Shown here one piece after another: positions 26,601 to 35,174 of a stretch of 64,000 nucleotides of DNA; the first letter of the stretch is position 1, and every line of letters begins with the position of its first letter. A model generated the notes under the pieces. It worked only from the letters and a program-made list of their open reading frames with translations. It searched no databases and was not told the origin of the DNA. The stretch spans positions 310,001-374,000 of the forward strand of contig NZ_CP047420.1 in the NCBI RefSeq assembly GCF_009866655.1. Direction: 5' to 3'. A program made the position numbers and the translations under genes. Source of the stretch: Rathayibacter sp. VKM Ac-2804. GTDB lineage: Bacteria > Actinomycetota > Actinomycetes > Actinomycetales > Microbacteriaceae.

Positions 26601-26613
26601 GCCTACCCTTTGC

Positions 26614-26970
26614 CTAGCCGAGCTGGCGAGTAATCTGACAGGCCCAGGAGCCGATCGCCCAGTTCGGATTCGTCACGACGGCCACTGACCCCGGGTGGGT
26701 CTTGTCGCAATAGGCCTGGATGTCGAGCGAGCCTGCGAGCGTCGGGGGGAAGCCCAGGTCGTAGCAGTAGCCCGAGTACGGGTCCCCGAAGTTGTAATAC
26801 GAGGCGCCCCAGTTACCTTGATCCTTGCAAACCTTGCTCTCGAGCACGGTGTAGGAGGTGGTCTCGGTGACCGCCTGGGCGGACGGGGCGAGGGCGGCGA
26901 TTCCGCCGATCCCGAGCGTGAAGGCCGCGACGGTTGTGGCCGCGGCCTTCTTGGACAGAGAATAGGACAT
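26614..26970 (-). CDS. Small secreted four-cysteine protein
   Basis: A 118-residue precursor. ATG 26970 follows AAGGAGA at the ideal distance. The signal peptide ends near APSAQA (residue about 33), leaving a mature protein of about 85 residues with four Cys (in KVCKD, GYCYD, AYCDK and WACQI), suggesting two disulfides. It is rich in Gly, Tyr and Asn. A strong terminator follows. It is divergent from a TetR regulator with an inverted repeat between them. It could be a bacteriocin-like or signalling protein, but no known family is matched. Confidence 0.8.
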   Translation of the reverse strand: MSYSLSKKAAATTVAAFTLGIGGIAALAPSAQAVTETTSYTVLESKVCKDQGNWGASYYNFGDPYSGYCYDLGFPPTLAGSLDIQAYCDKTHPGSVAVVTNPNWAIGSWACQITRQLG

Positions 26971-27119
26971 CTGTTTCTCCTTCGGTTGGAGCGCGTGAGC
27001 TCCCGATGAGGCAGATGCGGACGAGACGTGGTTCGAGCCAGTCTCGTCTGCAGGTGGCGTGTGGGCCCGCAGGGGCCCCGCGCCACCTCGCATGCGCGAG
27101 GTGTGTGAGGCGACGTTCG

Positions 27120-27138
27120 CGCTAGATGGCTTCTAGCG
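27120..27138. promoter_or_regulatory. Inverted repeat, probable TetR operator
   Basis: CGCTAGA-tggct-TCTAGCG is a perfect 7-bp inverted repeat in the 238-bp gap between the divergent secreted-protein and TetR genes. This is the usual size and place of a TetR-type operator. Confidence 0.6.
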
Positions 27139-27208
27139 ATACCTTCACACTAAGCGGTTGGGACCGCAAACACAAGACTTTGTACTGCAAGTACGCGAAG
27201 GAGAAAAA

Positions 27209-28000
27209 ATGAGTGAAACTCCGTCATACCCGTCCTGGGCTCGGCCGCATCCGACTCCACGCCTGAAGGGCTCGGAGGTTCGCGAGAGGGTCCTGTCGGC
27301 CGCTGAGAAGCTCCTTGAGCAGACGGGGCTCACGGTCGGACTAGATCATCTGAACATGGAGGAACTGATTCGACACGTCGGAGTACCTCGGACTTCGGTC
27401 TTCAAAGAGTTTGGCGGCAAGGAGAGCCTGGTCACCGCGCTTACTATTCGGATGATTCAACCTGAAGAAAGTATTGGAGCGGCGTTTTCTCCCGAGACGA
27501 TTAAGGCTGCAAACCTCGTACTCTACGCTAATGGTCATCGGATGGGTACTCAAGAAGGGCGAGACGCCGTGCTGAGGGAAGCTGTGCGAGTCGGCGCCTT
27601 GCGGAACTATCAAGATGTGCTCACCTCGCCTTCTTGGAAAACATATATGGCCCTATCTGTCTCACTCCCGGGCTTGGAGCCAAGTCGGAGAAATGCTATT
27701 CTTGAGGCCTTGCAGACGGTCGAAGTACGCTTTATCCAGAGAATGGCGGAATTCTATGCCTCTCTGCTCAAGCCATTCAATCGTAAGGTTCGGTCTGGCT
27801 GCTCATTGGAACAGATTGCGGCTGCGGGGTCTGCGGTCGTTGAGGGCCTGGCTCAGCGCCATATGCTCAATCCGGAGATAGTCGATACGCCGCTCATGCT
27901 CTCAGGTCTAAATGGAGACCTCGTGGAGTGGCATCTTGCGGCTCTCGGCTTTTGGGCGGTAGTCGACGGTATGACCGAGGTAGATTCTCCGGATAATTAG
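27209..28000 (+). CDS. TetR/AcrR-family regulator
   Basis: A 263-residue protein. ATG 27209 has AAGGAG just upstream; the TTG at 27158 is rejected. The N-terminal helix-turn-helix (residues about 25-75, ending PRTSVFKEFGGKESLVTALT) is TetR-like with an unusual recognition helix. The rest is a helical ligand domain. Codon use is much more AT-rich than in neighbours, a sign of foreign origin. It probably controls itself and the divergent secreted peptide. Confidence 0.8.
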   Translation: MSETPSYPSWARPHPTPRLKGSEVRERVLSAAEKLLEQTGLTVGLDHLNMEELIRHVGVPRTSVFKEFGGKESLVTALTIRMIQPEESIGAAFSPETIKAANLVLYANGHRMGTQEGRDAVLREAVRVGALRNYQDVLTSPSWKTYMALSVSLPGLEPSRRNAILEALQTVEVRFIQRMAEFYASLLKPFNRKVRSGCSLEQIAAAGSAVVEGLAQRHMLNPEIVDTPLMLSGLNGDLVEWHLAALGFWAVVDGMTEVDSPDN

Positions 28001-28199
28001 CGACTAGCGGTGGATGACTAATCGTGTGACCTATACACTCGGATTTCATCCTCACGACTCGGTCCGCGAGAGCACGCCAGTTGTTAACGTTGGACGACCG
28101 TGATTTTGTCAGGGTTCACGCTGACTTGATCTTCGACTTTTGCAAATCACTCAAGAGTTTAGGCTTGGTAGTTCAGCCGATGGCGGAGAAGGCTTTTGG

Positions 28200-29234
28200 T
28201 TAGCCTCGAACGACTGACGGCGACCAGGCGTGCTCGAGGTACAGCTCGGGGTCGCCCGCACCGTCGGCAGGGACCGACCAGACATCTGTATCGCCGGCCA
28301 CCCCCTCCCGCGTCAGCCCGTAGAGAAGCGTCCCGTCATCCACCCACACAACCTGATCGTCCACGCTCCGCTCCTCCGGCAGCACCGTCTCCACCCCCGA
28401 CACCAGATCCAGCACCGCGATCCGCCAGTCCGGCACCCCGTCCCCGACGTCCTTCTTGTACGCGACCCGCGTCTCGTCCGGCGACAGCGATGGGCACTCC
28501 GCCGTGTCGTGGATCGCCGTCATCGTCCGCGCCGACATGCTCCCGCGCACCAGCCACGTCCGCGACCCCGACGCCGCGGTCGCATAGAAGGTGTCCCCGT
28601 CGTCGGCGAAGGTGACCCCCCACAGGTTCCGGTCGGCGGCCGTCAGCGGCGCCCCGGCGACGCTCAGCGCGAAGGACTCCAGATCGCCCGGGTCCGGCAC
28701 GGCCGGGTCGAGGGAGCGGATCACGGTCTGCGTGGAGAAGGTGGTCGGCGCATACGAGTGCCCGGTGACGAACGCGGTGGTGCTCATCATCCCGTCGCCG
28801 ATGCGGGCGCGGCTGGGGATGCCCGGCAGCGGCCACGACTGCAGGGTCTCGCCGTCGGCGCCTGTCAGCACGGCCTCGAAGGTGGTCAGCACGCCGCGGT
28901 CGGTCCGCAGGCAGAGCTCCATCGACTCGGTCGCGGCGACGCGGTCGCAGGCGCGGTCGGTGAGGGTGCGCGCCGCGCCCGGGTCGGCCAGGGGCACGGA
29001 GGCGACGAGACCGTAGCCCTGGCCGCTCGCGGTGTTGCGGAAGACGATCCGGTCGCCGTCGGCGGGGGCGTCGATCGAGACGGCGACGGCCGAGTCGGCG
29101 GAGGCGCGCGCCTGGTACCGCGCCCAGGCGCCCGCGCCGTAGATCGCCGCGCCGCCGAGCAGGGCGACGGCGGACACCACGGCGATGATCCAGCGCGCGC
29201 GGTCCGAGAGGCGGCCCGCCTGCCCGGCCGTCAT
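28200..29234 (-). CDS. Membrane-anchored beta-propeller-like (TolB/WD40-type) protein
   Basis: A 344-residue protein. ATG 29234 overlaps the upstream MFS stop (ATGA). One N-terminal helix (residues about 14-35) anchors it, with the rest extracytoplasmic. The motifs SLSPDETRVAYKKD, DWRIAVLDL and QVVWVDDGTLLYG are typical of TolB-like propeller blades. It is last in a three-gene operon (secreted protein, MFS, this gene). Partial copies exist at 21570-21787 and 26077-26526. The role is unknown; a sensor or binding partner is likely. Confidence 0.8.
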   Translation of the reverse strand: MTAGQAGRLSDRARWIIAVVSAVALLGGAAIYGAGAWARYQARASADSAVAVSIDAPADGDRIVFRNTASGQGYGLVASVPLADPGAARTLTDRACDRVAATESMELCLRTDRGVLTTFEAVLTGADGETLQSWPLPGIPSRARIGDGMMSTTAFVTGHSYAPTTFSTQTVIRSLDPAVPDPGDLESFALSVAGAPLTAADRNLWGVTFADDGDTFYATAASGSRTWLVRGSMSARTMTAIHDTAECPSLSPDETRVAYKKDVGDGVPDWRIAVLDLVSGVETVLPEERSVDDQVVWVDDGTLLYGLTREGVAGDTDVWSVPADGAGDPELYLEHAWSPSVVRG

Positions 29235-30478
29235 CCCTTCTTCTCCGCGAAGCGCTCGCGCAGGAGCAGCACCGCCAGGGGGAGTGCCACCGCGAGGCCG
29301 ACGGCGACGGCGATCATCGCGCCCTCCCGGCCGAGCCACAGCCACAGCGCGCCGAAGCCGACCGACGCGAACAGCCGCGCGACCGCGACGACCGTCTGGG
29401 CCGCGGCGATCCCGCTCGCCCGGATCTCGGCGGGCACGCTCGCCCCGGCGACGGCCGCGAGCACGCCGTCGGTCGCGGCGTAGAAGGCGCCGAGCAGCAG
29501 CAGGCAGGCGATGGTCACCGCGAGCCCGGAGGCGGGTGACGCCGCGAGCACGTAGACGGCGAGCAGCAGCACGTGGCCGGCGGCGAACATCCGCGCGCGG
29601 CCCCAGCGGTCGGCGAGGCGGCCGAACGGGATTGCGAGGGCGAGGTAGGCGGCGTTCGTCCCGACGTACAGCAGCGGGAACCACTGCGCCGCGAAGCCGC
29701 TGCGGCTCTGCAGCACCAGGTACACGAAGCCGTCGCCGACGGTGAGCAGCCCGAGCAGGCCGGCGGCGAGCAGGAGGCGGCGCGGGCGCCGGTCCCAGAG
29801 GCGGCGCCAGGGCAGCCTCGTTCGCGCCGCGCCGCCCGCGATGCGCGTCCGCACGTCCGGCACGAACAGCAGCAGCACGACCACGCCGAGCGTCGCGAAC
29901 GCGGCCGACAGCACGAAGACCGTCGAGTAGCCGTCCGGCACGAGCAGCAGGACGACGAAGGCGAGGAGCGGGCCGATCGTCGCGCCGATGGTGTCGAGCA
30001 TCCGGTGCACGCCGAAGGAGCGGGCGAGCGACGCGGGCTCGGACGAGGCGGAGATCATCGCGTCGCGGGGCGCGGTGCGGATGCCCTTGCCGAGGCGGTC
30101 GACGGTGACGACGGCCGTCAGCGCGGCCGGCCCGCTGCCGACCAGCAGGCCCAGGCGCGCGATCGCAGACAACCCGTAGCCGGCGAGGGCGACGAGCTTG
30201 GGGCGGTCGGTGCGGTCGGCGGTCCAGCCGGCGCCGATCCGGACGAAGGCGCTGACGCCCTGGTACAGCCCGTCGAGGAAGCCGTACGCGAGCGTCGACA
30301 TGCCGAGCGCGGCGGTGATGTAGAAGGGGAGGATCGCGGCGGTCGACTCCGAGGAGATGTCGGTGAAGAGGCTGACGATGCCGAGGGCGATGACGGCGGG
30401 GGCGATGCGCGACGGACCGGTGCCGCGCGCGGGCTGCTCCGCGGCGCCCTCGGGCCGGTCGGACAGGGAGATGTACAC
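29231..30478 (-). CDS. MFS transporter
   Basis: A 415-residue major facilitator protein of about 12 helices. GTG 30478 follows the upstream stop by 2 bases. The segment RLGKGIRTAPRDAMISAS, after helix 4, is typical of an MFS subfamily annotated as drug or sugar exporters. The C-terminal charge cluster ERFAEKKG overlaps the next gene. The substrate is unknown. Confidence 0.9.
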   Translation of the reverse strand: MYISLSDRPEGAAEQPARGTGPSRIAPAVIALGIVSLFTDISSESTAAILPFYITAALGMSTLAYGFLDGLYQGVSAFVRIGAGWTADRTDRPKLVALAGYGLSAIARLGLLVGSGPAALTAVVTVDRLGKGIRTAPRDAMISASSEPASLARSFGVHRMLDTIGATIGPLLAFVVLLLVPDGYSTVFVLSAAFATLGVVVLLLFVPDVRTRIAGGAARTRLPWRRLWDRRPRRLLLAAGLLGLLTVGDGFVYLVLQSRSGFAAQWFPLLYVGTNAAYLALAIPFGRLADRWGRARMFAAGHVLLLAVYVLAASPASGLAVTIACLLLLGAFYAATDGVLAAVAGASVPAEIRASGIAAAQTVVAVARLFASVGFGALWLWLGREGAMIAVAVGLAVALPLAVLLLRERFAEKKG

Positions 30479-30480
30479 GT

Positions 30481-31203
30481 CTAGCCGCCGCTCGGGTGCA
30501 GGACGGTGATCAGCGAGTAGCTCATCCGCGGGGTGCCGGTGGGGGTGACGGAGAGGCTCACGCTGTCCTCGCCCGCGGTGAAGACCATCGCGGCGCCGTC
30601 GGCGGGGGCGTCGACGGCGGCGGAGGTGAAGCCCTGCGCGGCGAGCGAGCGGCGGTAGCTCTCGACGATCTGCTCGGCGTCGAGGGCGACGGTCGCGGTG
30701 AGGCCCGAGCGCAGGGCGTCGCCGGCGGGCTCGACGGAGCTCGAGGCGACGATCGAGTCTCGCAGCGGGGCGACCACGGCGGTGGGGTAGCCGGCGACCA
30801 GCGCGCGGGTGGCGCTCGCGGCGGCGGGCAGGGGGAGGGAGACGAGGGCGGCGCGCGGGGTGGAGTCGGGCAGGCCGGTGTCGACGGGGGCGGGGCCGGA
30901 GACCTCGAGAGGGGCGGACGGGTCGGAGACGGCGGCGGGGGTCGACGGGTCGGGCGGGGTGACAGTGGCGGCGGAGGTCGCGCCGGGGGTCGCGGGGGCG
31001 CCGGGGGAGGAGGAGCCGGGGGAGGAGGCGCCTGGGGAGGCTGCGGCGCCGGGGGAGGAGGTGCCCGCGGATCCGGTCGCCCCCGCGCCGGTCGGGCTGC
31101 CGTCGCCGGGGCCGCCGGCGGTCGCGTCGAGCACGAGAGCCCCCGCGACCAGCAGCAGGGCGACCGCCCCGGCCGCCACGAGGAGGCGTCGTCGAGCGTC
31201 CAT
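30481..31203 (-). CDS. Secreted or membrane-anchored Pro/Ser/Gly-rich protein
   Basis: A 240-residue protein from ATG 31203. An N-terminal helix (MDARRRLLVAAGAVALLLVA) is followed by a low-complexity linker rich in Gly, Ser, Pro and Ala (residues about 30-100), then a globular domain of about 130 residues with no recognised fold. It is first in the operon with the MFS and propeller genes. The function is unknown. Confidence 0.7.
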   Translation of the reverse strand: MDARRRLLVAAGAVALLLVAGALVLDATAGGPGDGSPTGAGATGSAGTSSPGAAASPGASSPGSSSPGAPATPGATSAATVTPPDPSTPAAVSDPSAPLEVSGPAPVDTGLPDSTPRAALVSLPLPAAASATRALVAGYPTAVVAPLRDSIVASSSVEPAGDALRSGLTATVALDAEQIVESYRRSLAAQGFTSAAVDAPADGAAMVFTAGEDSVSLSVTPTGTPRMSYSLITVLHPSGG

Positions 31204-31316
31204 GGGGTCTCCGAATGCGGGCGCACCGACGATCGTGGTCGGCCAGGATCCGTCCATCCGCGTCGGGTCGCGTCTCGCGAACCTTAGCCCCCGCGGGCGT
31301 GGAGTGCACCTGTCGA

Positions 31317-31460
31317 TACGGTGGACCGATGAAGCGGAGGCGGGCGCGGGCGGTCGCGGGCGTCCTGCTCCTCGGGCTGCTGACCGGGTGCGCGACGGGG
31401 CGCCGACGCCGTGGAGGCGCGGCATCAGGAGTGGCTCAGCCCGGACGGGGTGCTGCCGTG
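31317..31460 (+). pseudogene. Lipoprotein remnant
   Basis: ATG 31329 starts a signal with lipobox LLTGC and has TACGGT 6 bases upstream (leaderless -10). After about 20 codons the frame changes: a gene-like tail (DAVEARHQEWLSPDGVLP, then stop) continues in another frame. Only about 45 residues remain, so it is a decayed lipoprotein gene. Confidence 0.55.
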
Positions 31461-31521
31461 AGCATGTGGTGATCGCGTAATCCGCAGAGCGGATGGAGAT
31501 CTGCCGTTCTGGAGTGGGTGT

Positions 31522-31558
31522 GGTCTCGATACGCCCTGCGGGCTACTCGACCGGCATG
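31522..31558. repeat. REP-like element, copy 3
   Basis: GGTCTCGATACGCCCTGCGG, then GCTACTCGACCGGCATG, matches the dispersed palindrome described at 10906-11034. Confidence 0.8.
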
Positions 31559-31607
31559 GATATCGATAGGCCCCTCCGGGGCCGGCCGACCATCGGGGAG
31601 CGGGGCG

Positions 31608-31841
31608 TCAGCTCGCTCGGCGCACGGCTCTCGAGCGGAGCGACTCACCCGGCTCACCGGGCTTGTCGCCCCTCATCACGGCCGCGCCACCGCTGCCGCG
31701 CGGGCCGACGGTGTACCGCCCCGTAGCCGCGTCCTGCACGACGGAGCGCCCCGACCGCCGCAGGTTCCTCGCCGCCTTCTCGGCGAGCTCGCGCGCGAGC
31801 CGTTGCGATTGCTCGCTGTAGCCACTCACTTCCGCCACCAC
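31608..31841 (-). CDS. Small hypothetical protein
   Basis: A 77-residue polar protein (from GTG 31841, or GTG 31838). It has a helical first half (YSEQSQRLARELAEKAARNL), then VVQDAATGRYTVGP. Its start overlaps the end of the upstream membrane protein gene by about 14 bases, so the two are coupled. No family recognised. Confidence 0.5.
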   Translation of the reverse strand: MVAEVSGYSEQSQRLARELAEKAARNLRRSGRSVVQDAATGRYTVGPRGSGGAAVMRGDKPGEPGESLRSRAVRRAS

Positions 31842-32311
31842 CTCTGCTCGGGCGCCATCGCTCCGTTGATCACGTTGAAGACGTCGATCGCCATCTCATT
31901 GTCCTCATCACGGGCCCAGGGCGCATCGATGAGAGTCGTGAGAACGGACAGACCCATCTCCGACTCGCCACGCTTCGTGCTCACCGCTTTCTCGCACGCC
32001 CAGGCGAACCGGCCCCACCACCGTGCGAGGGCGTCGGCCTCGTGTCTCTGCTCTCGATCGCTGCGCGAATTGTGGAACGCGATGGAGGAGGCGATGCCGG
32101 CGCCCACGACGGCGAGGCTGCCTCCGAAACCTGCTGAGGTGAAGAAGATCCCCCACCAACTCGCGTCGGGAGTCGAGGGCGGGAGGAGCCGTGCGGTCAC
32201 GAACGCTCCGACAGCTGCTGCTGCAGAGATCCACCACCACCCTCGAGGACGCCGGCGCGGGCGACGCGAACGGCGGGCGGCGGTCTGATGTCTCCGCCGG
32301 GCACTGGTCAT
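31826..32311 (-). CDS. Hypothetical membrane protein
   Basis: A 161-residue protein. A very basic N-terminus is followed by two membrane helices (residues about 25-50 and 52-75), then a cytoplasmic part with SEMGLSVLTTLIDAPWARDE and a C-terminal VFNVINGAMAPEQRWW motif. The basic start suggests an inside orientation. It is coupled to the 77-residue gene downstream. The function is unknown. Confidence 0.6.
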   Translation of the reverse strand: MTSARRRHQTAARRSRRPRRRPRGWWWISAAAAVGAFVTARLLPPSTPDASWWGIFFTSAGFGGSLAVVGAGIASSIAFHNSRSDREQRHEADALARWWGRFAWACEKAVSTKRGESEMGLSVLTTLIDAPWARDEDNEMAIDVFNVINGAMAPEQRWWRK

Positions 32312-32412
32312 TCCGGCAGCCTCCCACGATGGACCGGCTCGTCAGCGGGACCGAATCGTTCGCTGTCGTGTGGTGGCGTGCCGCGGTAGTCAGGTGCTCG
32401 GCGGCCCGGCCG

Positions 32413-32697
32413 TCAGGTCAGGCGCTCCGTCAGGTGGACGGCGACCTCGTCGCCGAGGTCCTTGCCGAGCTTCGTGCGGAGCTTGGCGCTGATCGAGAGC
32501 ATGTGGCCGCCGGCGCCGGTGGGCATCAGGCCCGCGGTCACCGGCTCGCCGTCGACGGTCGCGACGACCTTCACCGCCTTGCCGGTGCCGAACAGCGCGA
32601 CGGAGTCCGGCACCTCCACGCACGACCAGAGGTCGCCCTTCACGGTGACGCCGATCGGCGCGGTGAAGGCGACGTCGAGCGGGCCGACGCCGGTCAT
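32413..32697 (-). CDS. DUF1905 domain protein
   Basis: A 94-residue single-domain DUF1905 protein; the conserved core is WSCVEVPDSVALFGTGKAVKV, followed by LPTGAGGHMLSISAKLRTKLG and a C-terminal GDEVAVHL. DUF1905 forms a small beta-barrel, often fused to YdeI-like domains, and is of unknown function. The start overlaps the stop of a 22-codon reading frame (ATGA), so translation is probably coupled. Confidence 0.85.
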   Translation of the reverse strand: MTGVGPLDVAFTAPIGVTVKGDLWSCVEVPDSVALFGTGKAVKVVATVDGEPVTAGLMPTGAGGHMLSISAKLRTKLGKDLGDEVAVHLTERLT

Positions 32698-32762
32698 GCG
32701 GGGACCGCCGCGAATCGGCTCCAGAACTCGGCCGTGCGGATCTCGTCGTCGTGGTCGGGCAT
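32694..32762 (-). CDS. 22-residue micro-ORF coupled to DUF1905
   Basis: ATG 32762 is preceded by GGAGG at good spacing (ctGGAGGacgacgATG). The frame encodes MPDHDDEIRTAEFWSRFAAV plus two residues and ends in ATGA, overlapping the DUF1905 start. It could be a leader peptide, a tiny protein, or the N-terminal stub of a lost gene. Confidence 0.5.
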   Translation of the reverse strand: MPDHDDEIRTAEFWSRFAAVPA

Positions 32763-33099
32763 CGTCGTCCTCCAGGTGTCGTCGGTGCGGCAACCCAACC
32801 ACAGGAGGCGTCAGCGCGTCAGTCGGCCGATCCGCTCCGCCGGGAGCGGGCGGTCGGCGTCGGTCGTCACGACGAGGCTCGGCTCCGCGCCGTCGCGCTG
32901 GTCCGCTGCGTCCATCGGGCGAGCCTCTCACGGGCGAGGTGGAGCGGCGTCGGAACATGCTGGTCGAGCAGCCCCACAGGGGCGTCTCGAGACCCGCCCG
33001 CGAGCACACGGCTCCTCCACACGCCGACTTCAGGCCCCGATCGTCCCGCCGGAGTCGCTCGCCGCCCCCGGTGTCAGTGGTCGCTGGTTCAATACTCGT
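32763..33099. other. Spacer with a possible 34-residue ORF and a degenerate REP
   Basis: A minus-strand frame at 32811-32915 encodes 34 residues (MDAADQRDGAEPSLVVTTDA...), with GAGAGG upstream. It reads gene-like but is too short to be sure. 32957-32995 resembles the dispersed REP element in degenerate form. Nothing else is seen. Confidence 0.4.
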
Positions 33100-34404
33100 A
33101 TGACGGACAGCGGATCGGACGACGCGGCACCCGCCGGCGTGCGCGGGCGAGGCGACCGCGCCGCCGCCTTCGCCCGTGCCGTCGCGCCGCTGCGCCTCGC
33201 CGAGGCGGAGGAGCTCTACGCCGGCCACCTCGAGGCCCTCGCCGACTCGGACGCGTACGCGCGCGGCGCGACCCGCAGCGAGACCCGCGATCTCGTCGAG
33301 CGCTCGATCCGCGCCGAGCTCGCGGTCGCGGAGGGCCTGCCCGAGCAGGTGATCGCCCGGCGCCTCGAGAACGCGCAGCTGCTGATCGAGCACCTGCCGC
33401 TCACGCGCGCGCTGCTCGCCCAGGCACGGCTGCACTGGGAGGAGGGCGAGGCGATCTGCGCCACCGCCAGCAGCCTCCCCGAAGCCTCCCGCGCCGCGCT
33501 CGACGAGTACGCCGCCGAAGCGGCGCCGTCGATGACGCTCACGCAGCTGCGCCGAGCCCTGCGCCGCTGGAGGGAGGAGCTGCACGAGCAGCCGCTCGCC
33601 GAGCGGTACGCACGAGCCCGGGAGGATCGCGCGGTCTGGGTCACCCCGGACGTCGACGGGATGGCGACGCTCAGCCTCCACGCTCCCGCACAGGCAGTGA
33701 CGGGTGCGTACGACCGGCTGCGGCGCATCGCCCGCACGCTCCGAGACGACGGCGACTCGCGCACGCTGCAGCAGCTGAGCGCCGACGCGGCGGTCGACCT
33801 CCTCTGCGACGGCGACATCCTCGGCACCACTCCCGACGCCGAGCACCGCCCCGACCCGACGTCCGTCCCCGGTGTGCGCGCCGAGGTGCGGCTGACACTC
33901 GCCGCGTCCACCGCCGTCGGCCTCGACGACGCTCCCGCGGAGCTCGACGGGTACGGGCCCGTCCCCGCGGTCATCGCCCGCGAGCTGATCCGGACCGCCG
34001 CCTCCTTCACCCGGGTGCTCACCGATCCGGACACCGGCGCCGTCGTCTCCGTCGGGCGGACGTGGCGCGTCCCGCCGCCGCAGATGCGCCTGCACCTGCA
34101 GCTGCGGGATCAGACCTGCCGGTTCGCGGGCTGCACCCGTCCCGCCAGCACCAGTGAGGCCGATCACACGGTCGAGTGGCGCCACGGCGGGGAGACGTCG
34201 CTCGAGAACCTCGTGTCGCTCTGCACCAGCCACCACCACCTCCGGCACGGCGACCGGTGGACGTACGCGAAGGGCGACGGCGGGGAGATCGTCTGGACGA
34301 CGCCGACCGGACGGCGCATCAGCAACCGGCCGCCGCCACTGCCCGGGCGGCCGCCCGACCCGCCGCCGCGGCCGCGCTTCGACGACGCGCCCGCGCCGTT
34401 CTGA
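33100..34404 (+). CDS. DUF222 domain HNH endonuclease-signature protein
   Basis: A 434-residue protein. The long N-terminal DUF222 region (residues about 25-310) precedes an HNH motif: CRFAGCTRPAS, then EADHTVEWRHGG and ENLVSLCTSHHHLRH. This architecture is abundant and multi-copy in actinobacteria. Nuclease activity is predicted but mostly untested, and a mobile or selfish nature has been suggested. ATG 33100 was chosen; the much longer upstream frame has no domain similarity. A Pro-rich tail ends the protein. Confidence 0.9.
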   Translation: MTDSGSDDAAPAGVRGRGDRAAAFARAVAPLRLAEAEELYAGHLEALADSDAYARGATRSETRDLVERSIRAELAVAEGLPEQVIARRLENAQLLIEHLPLTRALLAQARLHWEEGEAICATASSLPEASRAALDEYAAEAAPSMTLTQLRRALRRWREELHEQPLAERYARAREDRAVWVTPDVDGMATLSLHAPAQAVTGAYDRLRRIARTLRDDGDSRTLQQLSADAAVDLLCDGDILGTTPDAEHRPDPTSVPGVRAEVRLTLAASTAVGLDDAPAELDGYGPVPAVIARELIRTAASFTRVLTDPDTGAVVSVGRTWRVPPPQMRLHLQLRDQTCRFAGCTRPASTSEADHTVEWRHGGETSLENLVSLCTSHHHLRHGDRWTYAKGDGGEIVWTTPTGRRISNRPPPLPGRPPDPPPRPRFDDAPAPF

Positions 34405-34461
34405 CGGAGGGTCGATCTCGAGACGGCCACTCCGCGCGGGGCGCCGTCGCGGGCGACGCGA

Positions 34462-34899
34462 TCAGCGCCGGCTGCTGCATGCTCTCTCTGCGCCTCTGCG
34501 CCGGGCTGCTCGCCCCGCGCGCCGGCTGCGGGCAGGGGCGGCCTCCGCTCGCTCGCGCGCCTCGTCCTCGCGGCGGCTCAGCCAGCCCGGTCCGTCCCGG
34601 CGCAGCCGCTCGGCGTCGGGGCTCGGCGCGCGGTGTGCGGCGCGCCGCCTCCGCACGAGACCGATCTGCTTCACGACGCCGACGACGACTCCGGCGCCGA
34701 AGAACGGCAGCCCGATGCCCGCCACCAGCCAGAGCGGCGCGTGCCGCCGGCCGCCGCCGACGACCGCGGTCGGATCCCAGCCGACGTCCGAGCCGAGGAC
34801 GACGATCATCGCCACGAACACCCCGCTGAGCACGGCCAGCGTCCACGGCCGCGCGAGGAGGAGCGCCTGCGCGCGCTCCGACACCCTCCGCCTCGCCAT
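34462..34899 (-). CDS. Hypothetical membrane protein, leaderless start
   Basis: A 145-residue protein with two helices (residues about 15-40 and 55-78) and a long basic Arg/Ala-rich cytoplasmic tail. The start ATG 34899 has TAGGCT exactly 6 bases upstream (minus strand), typical of a leaderless transcript. The tail is low complexity and could include wrong-frame sequence, but the start and helices are convincing. The function is unknown. Confidence 0.6.
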   Translation of the reverse strand: MARRRVSERAQALLLARPWTLAVLSGVFVAMIVVLGSDVGWDPTAVVGGGRRHAPLWLVAGIGLPFFGAGVVVGVVKQIGLVRRRRAAHRAPSPDAERLRRDGPGWLSRREDEARERAEAAPARSRRAGRAARRRGAERACSSRR

Positions 34900-35174
34900 T
34901 CCGCGAGCCTAGGCGCCGGGCGGTTCGGCCTGCGAGATCGGGCCCGGGCCCGGCGTCGCCCCCACCCCCGGTGAGCCGTTCGTCGGCGGGACGGGATAAA
35001 ATCGTCGCTCACTCTCCTGCTCGGGCCGGCTGTCCGTCGGCCGCACCCCGCCGGCCGCCCGCATTCGGGAGGTCGGCTCTCCCGGTGGGACAGCGCAGGG
35101 GGAGATCGGATGTCGCAGCGACTCGGGTGCGAGCCGACGGCTCGGCGGCGTCGACCGGCGCTCGAGGCGGCGTC

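Noticed and set aside
12939..28199. Prophage or integrative element
   Set aside because: The region is mosaic and low in GC, but has no integrase, structural, portal or tail genes and no attachment-site repeats; only gene-fragment duplications were seen.
32191..33099. Upstream extension of the DUF222-HNH frame
   Set aside because: It crosses DUF1905 and the micro-ORF on the other strand and has no domain; the ATG at 33100 gives a normal DUF222 start.
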